NCBI GenBank assembly: GCA_937924335.1
Contig: CALDWW010000018.1
Span: forward strand, 1 to 58,307
DNA length: 58,307 bases
Origin: an uncultured Gammaproteobacteria bacterium
Lineage (GTDB): Bacteria > Pseudomonadota > Gammaproteobacteria > Steroidobacterales > XN24
Reading direction: 5' to 3'
Shown here: in pieces, positions 39,522-47,446 of the stretch
Layout of the letters: every line of letters begins with the position of its first letter
Numbering within the stretch: position 1 is the stretch's first letter
Position numbers and translations under genes: made by a program
The notes under the pieces: model-generated
Seen by the model: the letters and a program-made list of their open reading frames with translations, nothing else
What the model was told of the DNA's origin: nothing
Database searches by the model: none

Positions 39522-40187
39522 CTAAGTTACTCCTGCCCCTTTTCCCGGGGTCTGAGTTGGCGCTGCAAGCATATCGGCAATTTCATGGTTGACGCTGCGA
39601 TGGGCTGCCTCGTCATCGCGAATCGCCAACACGACGTCCCGCAGAAGTGCCTCCGGTTCCAGGTTCCAGTAGTCGATGGCGACCTGGGGGGCCGGAACAT
39701 TCTCGTGCCCACCCGAATCGATTTCTTCCAGATAGTGGGAGTAACTGATGACCGCTTCTTCTTCGAAGTACCCGACGACTCGATGCGCTGTCTTGGGTGA
39801 TATCAGGTACATGAGAAAGAAAAAATTATAAAAGACGCCTTGGCCAATCAGAATCAACCAACGCTCGAACCGGGTGGGTCTTGCTATCTGTACGAATGTC
39901 ATGAGATGCATTCGCTCGTTTTCTGCTTCATCCAGCAGCTTACGAATCAAGCCTCCATCGTCCTCCAGACGCCGCAATGATCGCAAGTGCTGCAACGCGC
40001 CACCGACCATCCCCGGAACAGCAGCTACGGTTTCAAGAACGATGGCCCGGTGCCCGTAGCGTTTTGCAAAGAACGTATCCGCGCAAAAGCGCAAGAACTT
40101 CACGAACTTCAGCGCGAACTTGTCCGAGAAATTCTGCGGTTCATGGTGCCAGGAAAGGCTCTTCGTACTATCGGTTGAAGCAGACAT
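39522..40187 (-). CDS. aox: Alternative oxidase (di-iron ubiquinol oxidase)
   Basis: A 221-residue cyanide-insensitive terminal oxidase that passes electrons from ubiquinol to oxygen without pumping protons. All six di-iron ligands are visible: Glu in [11 protein letters not shown], the ENERMH pair (Glu and His), Glu in [18 protein letters not shown], and the [12 protein letters not shown] segment (Glu and His). The membrane-facing helix [11 protein letters not shown] lies between. ATG 40187 has GGAGGT six bases upstream. The gene is intact although its neighbours are worn. Bacterial AOX is sporadic and often horizontally acquired; no NO-responsive regulator gene is adjacent. Confidence 0.93.
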   Translation of the reverse strand: MSASTDSTKSLSWHHEPQNFSDKFALKFVKFLRFCADTFFAKRYGHRAIVLETVAAVPGMVGGALQHLRSLRRLEDDGGLIRKLLDEAENERMHLMTFVQIARPTRFERWLILIGQGVFYNFFFLMYLISPKTAHRVVGYFEEEAVISYSHYLEEIDSGGHENVPAPQVAIDYWNLEPEALLRDVVLAIRDDEAAHRSVNHEIADMLAAPTQTPGKGAGVT

Positions 40188-40283
40188 CGCAGACCTCCGG
40201 ACAGTGTTCCCCATGAGTATGAGTTACACCTTAGCACGTTGCAGAATGGATAATTCGAGCAAGCAGCAAACGCAAAGTACGTC

Positions 40284-40511
40284 TTGCCAAGGGAAATATG
40301 CCCGGTGCCTGGCGGTACGGTCGTCGGTTACGAGCTGTTGACGCCGATGGCGTTGCTGAAAACTATGGTGCGCCAGGGACCCCCCTGGATACTGATTGTC
40401 GACGGTGACAAGGTTGTGCGTTATATGCCGTCTGGGGCCCCGTCAATGGAACAGGCCGTGTCAGAAATGAAGGCTAAGCTGCGGGGCCGAGGCAACACTC
40501 CGAACCAATAG
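40284..40511 (+). pseudogene. Possible gene fragment, unknown
   Basis: A 75-codon frame reading CPVPGGTVVGYELLTPMALLKTMVRQGPPWILIVDGDKVVRYMPSG. The PWILIVDGDKVVRY part resembles the end of a thioredoxin-like or other alpha/beta domain, but I cannot place it. The only start is TTG, there is no ribosome site, and the frame upstream (from 40254) is open without a start, which suggests the 5-prime end of a longer gene was lost. Confidence 0.35.
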
Positions 40512-40513
40512 AC

Positions 40514-40782
40514 CTATTCACTGGCGGTCGGACAGCCAAAGCACGCGGCGAAGATCAGATCATTGGTCAGCTCCTCGTGGTGAGCAGCCGGCTCATCGCT
40601 AAATTCGAAGTCCGCATACAGTTGCTCAAGATGAGTCCGCATGCCGATGCGCTCCCTCCGCTTGTCTTTCCATGCATCAGCCTGCGAACCGACGTGGGCG
40701 GCGCAGCGAGTACGACAACCAGAAAATCGACGCACACAGCAAACCAGTTCTGAGTACGAACGCGCCGGCTAGAACGCCACAC
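40514..40782 (-). pseudogene. Frameshifted remnant of a DUF6090-like membrane protein
   Basis: On the minus strand one frame (from 40782) reads RRVRTQNWFAVCVDFLVVVLA and then runs into nonsense, while a second frame immediately continues HVGSQADAWKDKRRERIG, MRTHLEQLYADFEFSDEP and stops at 40514. Joined across a shift near 40710 they give the start of a DUF6090-like protein (QNW-x-AV-x3-DF-x-VVV, then GLQ-x3-W-x-D, then LERL-x-ADF). Both the frameshift and the early stop mark it as dead. Intact members are about 200-260 residues. Confidence 0.6.
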
Positions 40783-41046
40783 CAGTTATTGGCAACCAGC
40801 AGAAACTAGGGTTCCGGCACATTCCAAAATTGACCTTCGACTATGTTTGCACCGGGTCGGAAGCGGACGGTCACAAGGCCCCGTCGGGAAGAGACCAAGG
40901 GGCTTGGCCGAACGGCTGCTTTCGGCCATAAACGGACATTGAGATCGCCAAAAGAAACGGCTCCACCAGATGACGGAGCCGCTGTTCTTGGGCCAGCGGT
41001 GCCAATCTAGGCATCGCAGCTTCATCTTCTTTGCTGGCAGCCATCA
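40783..41046. other. Intergenic stretch containing a hairpin repeat
   Basis: 264 bases between the DUF6090-like remnant and the zinc-ribbon gene. Apart from repeat copy C (40914-40943) and a related AAGCGGACGG word at 40861-40870, I see nothing coding; the open frames here are products of the repeat. Confidence 0.55.
40914..40943. repeat. Dispersed hairpin repeat, copy C
   Basis: Begins GGCTGCTTTCGGCCATAAAC and continues GGACATTGAG. It shares the CTGCTTTCGG core with copies at 38876 and 39408 and the GGACA end with the consensus palindrome. It lies in a non-coding stretch. Confidence 0.5.
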
Positions 41047-41277
41047 TCAGACGCGGTCCCAGAACTGGTCCTTCAGTGTGCGGGGGTCTTCTATGAACTT
41101 GTGTTCGGCATTGCAGTGTGGGCAATCAAATTTCCAATCCATGAATGGCCTCATTCCCCTTCCGTGCCTTCTCTCTCGAGCTGAATCTCGGTGTTTTCTC
41201 AGTGCCCTGTATCGAATTGTAGAAAGATAGTCATATTGGATAGGTTCTCCGCAATTCGGACACACGTAGGTTTGCAT
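41047..41277 (-). CDS. Small double zinc-ribbon protein, possibly truncated
   Basis: A 76-residue frame with two CxxC knuckles, VCPNCGEP near the start and DCPHCNAEH near residue 54, separated by a very basic middle (RALRKHRDSARERRHGR). The pattern looks like a genuine zinc ribbon. The same frame is open for a further 43 codons upstream (to 41406) and there encodes a membrane-helix-like stretch (VWHGVLVAIVALYL) followed by basic residues, but contains no usual start codon. The gene may therefore be a truncated membrane-anchored zinc-ribbon protein. No family name is offered. Confidence 0.45.
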   Translation of the reverse strand: MQTYVCPNCGEPIQYDYLSTIRYRALRKHRDSARERRHGRGMRPFMDWKFDCPHCNAEHKFIEDPRTLKDQFWDRV

Positions 41278-41502
41278 GCGTTCGATCCGTCGCTTCCGGA
41301 GTATGCGGGCCTCCCATTTTGAATTGAGATAGAGCGCGACAATCGCAACAAGTACGCCATGCCAGACGGACGGCTCCCAATACTCCGTACTCCGCGCCCG
41401 ATATGTTTACCGTTTACCTATGAAGGTAGTCGATGAGAGATCCTGATTCTGTAGTCTCCATCGATTGTGCTAGCGCCCGGGCGGCGCCGACGCTGAGAAG
41501 CG
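41278..41502. other. Non-coding stretch upstream of the zinc-ribbon gene
   Basis: Contains the open, start-less 5-prime extension of the zinc-ribbon frame (41278-41406) and then about 95 bases in which no gene, repeat or RNA is recognised. Confidence 0.45.
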
Positions 41503-41604
41503 TTGGTCTCCGATCTGGAGAACCTGCGTGACTATGCGGAGCCTGACGAACTGGAGCAGGCGAGGCAGCTACTTCAAGAAATCATCGGTGAGGTCGAGGT
41601 CTGA
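41503..41604 (+). pseudogene. Short coding remnant, possibly a recombinase C-terminus
   Basis: A 33-codon frame reading VSDLENLRDYAEPDELEQA then RQLLQEIIGEVEV and a stop, with codon use and helical character of real protein. The pattern is reminiscent of the C-terminal helix of large serine recombinases, and it ends 60 bases before tRNA-Leu, where integrated elements often end. After the stop the frame continues readable to the tRNA. It is too short for a firm call. Confidence 0.3.
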
Positions 41605-41663
41605 GAGGAAGCGGACGGAGTATTCGCCTACACGAGGATCAACGCAGCAGGTGGGTATAAATG

Positions 41664-41750
<87 letters not shown>

Positions 41751-41892
41751 ATGAGGCTGCGACGCACGAGGGCGCCGCGAAGAGGGCCGGAAGATTACTT
41801 GCCCCGTGAATCCCTGTCAATCGGATCGCTGACGCACAAAATCGAGAATTCCGATCTGCAGGCAGGACTATGCTGACTGCCCCGGGTGAAAG

Positions 41893-42843
41893 CTATTCTC
41901 GCGCCGACTCCGGGCCATCCGTGTCTGCTTGATGGGGCGCGGAGGTGAGTCTGATCGAGTCGAGAGAAAATGTGATTCGGCCGAAATAGTCGACCTTGCC
42001 GCGGAGCTGCAACAATGCTCTGCTCCTGGGGTCGATGAAGAGTTCGATGTCCCGCAAGCCCAGCAATTCAAATCTGTCGTCATCGCCCGGCAGGACAGGC
42101 CTTGATCTCAGGACAATTCTGATCGCCTTCTCTCGGACGGTCCGGCGTTTCGTACTGGCAGCCGACTTCTCTTTGTAGTCCAGATTGAGGGCGTCAAGCC
42201 TGCTGACCGTTGCCTCCACCCAGTGGAATTCATCGCTGGCCAGGGTGAGTATCTCCAGACTGTCGCCAGGCTGCTCGAGATGTGACGCGGCGATCAGGTA
42301 GATCAGGGCACCTGCTTCCGTGACGACACCTCGTGCATCGTCTGGATAATCGATCTGCTCTTCAGAGACACGGGACCACTCTGTCGCGGGGCGCGTCTCT
42401 TCGCCATCCTCGGGGCGCCGGGTCAGTCGTCGTACAGTTTCTTCGCCAAACAGGTACTGGCGGTACTTGTTTCGGCTGCCCGTTTCGAGACTTGTTCGGC
42501 GCAATGCCGCACCGCTACCTGGATCGATGAGCAACTCCACGTTGCTCTTCCTGCCAAGGCCATCTGTCACGTACCGGATGCCTAGCCCGCTCACGTCGCC
42601 ATCGGCAGAACCGGACGGGTCCAGTGCTGTCAGGCCAATGCCATCACCAGATCCCGGTTCCCCGCCAAGCTCCATCGTGACACGCATTGATACGAAGAAC
42701 TTCGATGCGCTCAGCTCCATGCGATCCCAGCCGAGACGAGCCCGATCCAACTGCTGGACAAGGCCGTGCCCGGTTGGCTGGCAAATAGCGCCGCCCGACA
42801 AGTACAGAGCAACCAGCATTGCAATGAATCGAAGCCGCATCAT
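41893..42843 (-). CDS. Exported hypothetical protein
   Basis: A 316-residue protein with a signal peptide (about 1-21, MLVALYLSGGAICQP region), so probably periplasmic. The rest is mainly beta strands with conserved-looking pairs such as RYVTDGLGRKSNVELLIDP, RFELLGLRDIELFIDPRSRALLQLRGKVDYFG and ISFSL-like endings, the style of lipid-binding or outer-membrane-associated proteins that form a curved sheet. I recognise no family. It is encoded 120 bases downstream of, and on the same strand as, the epimerase/dehydratase and FAAL genes, so it may belong to the lipid locus. Confidence 0.72.
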   Translation of the reverse strand: MMRLRFIAMLVALYLSGGAICQPTGHGLVQQLDRARLGWDRMELSASKFFVSMRVTMELGGEPGSGDGIGLTALDPSGSADGDVSGLGIRYVTDGLGRKSNVELLIDPGSGAALRRTSLETGSRNKYRQYLFGEETVRRLTRRPEDGEETRPATEWSRVSEEQIDYPDDARGVVTEAGALIYLIAASHLEQPGDSLEILTLASDEFHWVEATVSRLDALNLDYKEKSAASTKRRTVREKAIRIVLRSRPVLPGDDDRFELLGLRDIELFIDPRSRALLQLRGKVDYFGRITFSLDSIRLTSAPHQADTDGPESARE

Positions 42844-42963
42844 CAGATCTCCGGGGTCCTTTCGTAGCCTGCGATCAAGCTAGGCCCGCCCTTGCTTTGA
42901 GGCGATATGGCAGTGGAGGGCCGGGGCGCGGTCACTTGTCTGATAGTCCGACTGTCCTGTCAC

Positions 42964-43938
42964 CTAATGGTTCGCTTCCGGGTTGCCTCGATCACGCCAG
43001 CCTGGTGTCGCCGCCAGCCCCTCTGGCAGACGAAACCGGGGTTGCCAACCATGCAATCCAGGCCCATCGCTTGCACGACACACCCAGTCAGGATGCCGAA
43101 GTTCCCTCAGCTTCCCCAAGCTAAACATGGGGGTGTAGGAAGTCAGCGTCCCGGCAAGAGAATTCAGACCGGCAGGTAAAGCAAGCAGAGCCTTGGGAAG
43201 AGGGATCCTGTGAATTGGCCGCTTTGTTATGGAGGTGACGATGTCGCATACATCGTCCCAGCCGTAGCCACCCGGTTTGCCATCGTCGAGCTCCAGGATT
43301 TCCCGGGGCGGATCTTCACAAGTCAGCCAGCTGATCGCGGCGCTGGCAAGATCGTCGACATGGATCAGGGAGAAGCGGGCGTCCCGTCGCCCGAGAACCG
43401 GGGCCAGGCCTCTGGCCATCAGCTGGAAGATCGGCAGCATCTCCTTGTCATCCGGGCCATAGACGGCGGGTGGGCGGAGTATTGTTACCTCGATATCAAC
43501 CTCTGCGGTCGCTTCGAGGACCGCTTCCTCGCCGCCGCGCTTGCTGGCGGCATAGGCTGACAATTGAGGTTCGCGGGCTGCTAGCGAGGAAATCAGCAGG
43601 AAGCGTTCCACTCCGTGCCGTATCGCCGCACGCGAACAAGCCGCGGACCCGTCAACGTTGACGGCAGCGAACTGCGACTTCGTGACTCCCCGTACAGAGC
43701 CCGCGCAGTGGATAAACGCGTCGGCGCCGGCCGACAACCTGTCAAGCGCTGATTCGTCATCCAGCGCGCCGACGACGACGTCCTGATCCGCGAGTTTGGC
43801 AGGCAGTTTGTCCGGATTGCGGGCCAGAACCCTGACACGGTAATCGGCATTCGCCAGCTGGCGGAGAATGTGCCCGCCTACGAAACCGGTAGCTCCCGTC
43901 AATGCGACGACCCTGTTTCGTTTTACTCGTTCAGACAT
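42964..43938 (-). CDS. NAD-dependent epimerase/dehydratase, candidate ceramide reductase
   Basis: A 324-residue extended short-chain dehydrogenase. The nucleotide site is VALTGATGFVGGHIL (about 11-25), the catalytic Ser is in LLISSLAA, and Tyr/Lys are in YAASKRGGEE (about 128-137); LRPPAVYGPDDKEM follows. The C-terminal 70 residues are less typical. A protein of this family (CerR) reduces the 3-keto group during ceramide synthesis in Caulobacter. Here it lies directly downstream of the fatty acyl-AMP ligase gene (93 bases), as cerR and the acyl-ACP synthetase gene are neighbours in Caulobacter, which supports the same role. Confidence 0.82.
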   Translation of the reverse strand: MSERVKRNRVVALTGATGFVGGHILRQLANADYRVRVLARNPDKLPAKLADQDVVVGALDDESALDRLSAGADAFIHCAGSVRGVTKSQFAAVNVDGSAACSRAAIRHGVERFLLISSLAAREPQLSAYAASKRGGEEAVLEATAEVDIEVTILRPPAVYGPDDKEMLPIFQLMARGLAPVLGRRDARFSLIHVDDLASAAISWLTCEDPPREILELDDGKPGGYGWDDVCDIVTSITKRPIHRIPLPKALLALPAGLNSLAGTLTSYTPMFSLGKLRELRHPDWVCRASDGPGLHGWQPRFRLPEGLAATPGWRDRGNPEANH

Positions 43939-43980
43939 CTCAGTGATCCGGGGTTGAGTAGAAGGCTCCCCCTAAGACGA

Positions 43981-44006
43981 AACGGGGCACCATTTGGTGC
44001 CCCGTT
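43981..44006. terminator. Strong hairpin between the FAAL and epimerase genes
   Basis: AACGGGGCACCA (43981-43992) and TGGTGCCCCGTT (43995-44006) form a perfect 12-base stem around TT. It lies 26 bases beyond the FAAL stop and 42 before the epimerase start. There is no T run on the minus-strand exit side, so it may attenuate transcription or protect the FAAL message rather than end it fully. Confidence 0.65.
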
Positions 44007-44031
44007 ATAGCAAACTTGGCTATCTGTCCGG

Positions 44032-45795
44032 TCAGCTGGCAGCTCTCTCGAGTATCGGCTCCACCGCCGACTCGTCGCCGGGTTGTGGGCAGCGACCGAT
44101 GTAGTTCTGCCTTGCCTTGGAGCGCGACAGTTTGCCGGACGACGTCCGCGGCAGGAAGTGGGCCGGGACAAGCTGAACCTGGCACTGGATACCCAACTCC
44201 TCGCTGACGAGCTTCTCGAGCCTGTCGATGAGCGCGGCTCGACGGGTTTCATCCTGTATACGGCACTGGACCACAAGGACAGGAACCTCAGAGCCGTCGG
44301 GTCCAGGGGCCGAGAACGCGAGGGCGTCACCGGTTCTGACTTCCGGCTGCTGCTCTGCCAGATACTCCAGATCCTGCGGCCAGATGTTGCGGCCGTTAAT
44401 GATGATAATGTCTTTCTGGCGGCCCGTAATGATCAGGCGACCGTCAACCCGGTAACCGACGTCGCCGGTGTTCAGCCAGCCATCGGCAGAAAGCGTCTGG
44501 GCTGTGATCTCCGGCTCGTTGAAGTACCCAGACATGACGCTGGGTCCGCGTACGAAGATCGTGCCAGCGCGGCGATCGGGCAGCGGCTGGTCTTCCGTAT
44601 CCCGGATCTCGACCTCATAGCTTGGAAGTGGCACTCCGCAGTAGACGAAACCGCGCGCCCGGCCAGAGTCATCATCTTCATCAACCGGCAGGGCCTCGCC
44701 GGAATTCGACAGCCGCTCGCTGTCGATGACGTCAACTTCGAATGGCTTGTCGAGTGAAGAGAAGCTGATCGCCAGCGAGCACTCGGCCATGCCGTACGAC
44801 GGCAGGAAGGCTTCTTCACGGAAACCGCTGGGCGCGAGCGCCTCTGCGAACGAATGCAGCACTTCTGCACGGATCATTTCGGCACCGACGCCGGCCATTC
44901 GCCAGTTGCTGAGGTCGTATCGGTCCACGTCCCCATCGCGCAGGCGCCGCGCGCACAACTCATAGCCGAACGGCGGGCCGAAGGATATGGTGCACTTGGT
45001 TCGCGTCAGAAGCTCCAGCCACAGTCTCGGGCGCATCGCGAATTCACGGGTGCCCAGATAGTCGACAGAGGTCTGACTGGCGATGGGCGTCAGTACGAGT
45101 CCGATCAGTCCCATGTCATGGTAGAACGGTAGCCACGAGAAGAATCGGTCGTCAGGCCTGACTTTGATGCCCTGCTTGATGATGCCCTGAAGGTTCTCCA
45201 GGACGGCTTCCTCGGTGATCAATACGCCACGCGGGAAGCGCGTGCTGCCGGACGTGTACTGGATATAAGCAATCTCGTCGTCCTTGAGCGGCTGGAGTTC
45301 GACGTCTGCTTCCGGCAGTTGCGCGAACTCTTCCGGGGTCCCGCAGAACTTGAGGCCAAGGCCCTCGGCCGCGCCAGAAAAGTAGGTCTCGTAACCTGAC
45401 GGCGCAACCAGCATTGCCGCCGCACTGTTCTCCAGCAGGCCGTGCAGCTGTTCGACGTATGATCTGCGGCTGCCAAGAGTGATCGCTGCGGTCAGAGGCG
45501 CGGGCACCACGCCCGCGTACTGGCAGGCAAAGAAGAAAATAAGGAAGTCCGGGGTCGTCTCGGCGACCAGGCCGACTCTGTCGCCCCGGTTGAGACCGAG
45601 ACCGATCATGCGCCGCGCAGTCGCAATGGCGCGCTCGCGGAGTTCGGAGTAGGGGAGAACGGTCTCGAGATTTCCACGACCGTCGTAGAAATTCGCGCCG
45701 GCCTCTCCAAGGGCAGCGTAGTCGAGTGCCTCCGCCAGCCCGGAGAAATCCGCCGGTCTGAGTGGCATTCTGCTCTGCGTAGGTGTCGGGACCAT
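44032..45795 (-). CDS. Fatty acyl-AMP ligase
   Basis: An adenylate-forming enzyme of the FAAL type that activates a fatty acid and loads it onto an acyl carrier protein. ATG 45795 (587 residues) is preferred because AGGAGGT lies ten bases upstream; the open frame extends 33 codons further. Core motifs are IQYTSGSTRFPRGVLIT (phosphate loop), WLPFYHDMGLIG, SYGMAECSLA, GWLNTGDVGYRVDGRLIITGRQKD and the final RTSSGKLSRSKARQNY with the catalytic Lys. WLPFYHDMGLIG and the Gly-rich GAGAEMI-like VGAEMI are FAAL-typical. Together with the ACP at 54.9 kb it would supply acyl-ACP to the palmitoyltransferase. Confidence 0.9.
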   Translation of the reverse strand: MVPTPTQSRMPLRPADFSGLAEALDYAALGEAGANFYDGRGNLETVLPYSELRERAIATARRMIGLGLNRGDRVGLVAETTPDFLIFFFACQYAGVVPAPLTAAITLGSRRSYVEQLHGLLENSAAAMLVAPSGYETYFSGAAEGLGLKFCGTPEEFAQLPEADVELQPLKDDEIAYIQYTSGSTRFPRGVLITEEAVLENLQGIIKQGIKVRPDDRFFSWLPFYHDMGLIGLVLTPIASQTSVDYLGTREFAMRPRLWLELLTRTKCTISFGPPFGYELCARRLRDGDVDRYDLSNWRMAGVGAEMIRAEVLHSFAEALAPSGFREEAFLPSYGMAECSLAISFSSLDKPFEVDVIDSERLSNSGEALPVDEDDDSGRARGFVYCGVPLPSYEVEIRDTEDQPLPDRRAGTIFVRGPSVMSGYFNEPEITAQTLSADGWLNTGDVGYRVDGRLIITGRQKDIIIINGRNIWPQDLEYLAEQQPEVRTGDALAFSAPGPDGSEVPVLVVQCRIQDETRRAALIDRLEKLVSEELGIQCQVQLVPAHFLPRTSSGKLSRSKARQNYIGRCPQPGDESAVEPILERAAS

Positions 45796-46633
45796 ACCCT
45801 TCAATACCTCCTGCTCTACCTCACGTCGACGCAATCCGGACCCCTCAAACGCGCATGTTCGACGACCCCGCTTCACATTGGAAGTCGGAGTCATGTCTCA
45901 GTCTGTTTGATTCTTGAGTCCGAGATCCGAGTCGGCTTTCGTTAGCGGAGAGTTTGGGCAACATTTTGATTTTATTGCCAAATCCTCGCCTGGAATCGCC
46001 TAGCCGAACTGCGGAAAACGTCTACGCTCCCTGAATTCCGAATGCTTGTCTGAGCCCTTCGACGTGGTCTCCCACGCCACCCAAATCGTACCCTGCGCCT
46101 TAACTTAGCCGCATAGTGCCCTGTTTCGCAACGCCTAAGTAAACTTTTGGCGTTTTTCTCTGTTCGCGGTTGCGAAGGCAAAGGCCAATGCCTGTACCAG
46201 TACAAACCCGACCATTCGACGCACGAGGCGCCAATCTTCCTTCGCAACTCCGGGGTGCTGCGCCTCTCCCATGAGTAGGCACGAACCAACCCGTGGGGCG
46301 CTAGCGCCTCCCGTATTTATCCGGACAATTGTACCTAACCTGGCAGACGATAAAAGGGGGTACGGCGCCTTTTCGGTTTTTCAGGAGTCGCGAAAGGGCG
46401 TGTATGAAGATCTGCGCGGGTGCCCGGTGTCTCCTTGATCGGCTTTCAGCCCTTTGTTTATGCTGCATTGCAGCGGAACGGATGCGGCTTGCGTCTTGCT
46501 TCTGTAACGCCAGTTGAGGACGATGGCGCGGCTCGAGACTGGTACCACCAATCTCGGCTCGAAGTTGAATTTGCGCAAAAGTAACGGATCGAACGCGCAG
46601 ATTTGTTGTTTTCGGCCAGTCTAGCGGAGGCGA
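45796..46633. other. Intergenic region, 838 bases
   Basis: The longest gap in the window, between divergent FAAL and nucleotidyltransferase genes. I find no convincing protein, RNA gene or repeat array. An AT-richer piece near 45955-45985 (with GGCAA and TTGCC arms) is the likeliest FAAL promoter region. The open frames at 45970-46290 and 46330-46520 have no protein-like character. Possible but unproven contents are a long leader, a small RNA or an eroded gene. Confidence 0.5.
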
Positions 46634-47446
46634 TTGAGTTCACCGATGGGCAGATCAGACCAGTTCAGGGCATTGGTTCTGGCGGGCAGTCGTGGGCCCG
46701 AGGATCCGGTCGCTCGCGAGGCGGGGGCCGTCTGTAAGGCGGTCGTGCCGGTGGCTGGCAGGCCGATGGTTCTCAGGGTCGTGTCGGCTCTGCGCGCGAG
46801 TGACGCCGTGGCCGATGTGACTGTTGTGGGGTTACCGGAGGAGTGCGCCCGGGACCCGGTCGTCGGCGCCGGGCTTGCCGAGGCGCAAGCTGGCATTGTC
46901 GGTGGAGCAGGATCGCCGAGCGCGAGCGTGGCGCTGGCTCTATCGTCGATCGCGCCAGACAAGAAAGTCCTCGTGACGACAGCCGACCACGCGCTGCTGC
47001 GAGCGGAAATAGTCGACACCTTCGTGTCCGCAGCAGTGGCTGGCAATGCAGACGTGGCCATTGGCCTGGTCAGATACGATCTTGTAACCGCTGCATGTCC
47101 GGGGACCCGAAGAACCGTCACCCGCTTTCGGGATGGCGGCTATTGCGGCACCAACCTTTTTGCCTTTCTGTCCGAACGAGGACGGGACGCTGTCGCTTTC
47201 TGGTCAGATATCGAGCGTCATCGCAAACATCCGTGGCGGATCGTGCGATCACTCGGGCCGATGACGTTGTTCCGTTACATGACCGGACGACTGAGTCTGG
47301 AGGAGGCGATCAAACGATTGTCGGTACTGACTGGTGTCCGCGTCGAAGCTGTCTTGTTGCCGTTCGGTGAGGCGGCGGTAGACGTCGATAAGCCGGAAGA
47401 CCTGATGCTTGCAGAATCCCTTGCCGGTCGCTCGACCACTCACTGA
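46634..47446 (+). CDS. MobA-like nucleotidyltransferase
   Basis: A 270-residue NTP transferase of the MobA/GlmU N-terminal type. ALVLAGSRGPEDPVAREAG and KAVVPVAGRPMVLRVV (about 13-47) are the nucleotide-binding start, VLVTTADHALLRAEIV carries the metal-binding Asp, and the C-terminus AAVDVDKPEDLMLAE has the second metal Asp of the family. The start is TTG 46634 (GGAGG just upstream) or ATG 46646. In Caulobacter a nucleotidyltransferase of this kind (CpgD, as I recall) makes CDP-glycerate for ceramide phosphoglycerate head groups; by context this could be its counterpart. Molybdenum-cofactor enzymes are the alternative, but no mo genes are near. Confidence 0.82.
   Translation: MSSPMGRSDQFRALVLAGSRGPEDPVAREAGAVCKAVVPVAGRPMVLRVVSALRASDAVADVTVVGLPEECARDPVVGAGLAEAQAGIVGGAGSPSASVALALSSIAPDKKVLVTTADHALLRAEIVDTFVSAAVAGNADVAIGLVRYDLVTAACPGTRRTVTRFRDGGYCGTNLFAFLSERGRDAVAFWSDIERHRKHPWRIVRSLGPMTLFRYMTGRLSLEEAIKRLSVLTGVRVEAVLLPFGEAAVDVDKPEDLMLAESLAGRSTTH

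Noticed and set aside
46610..46632. Fourth copy of the CTGCTTTCGG hairpin repeat
   Set aside because: Only TTTTCGGCCAGT matches; the arms are not complementary.
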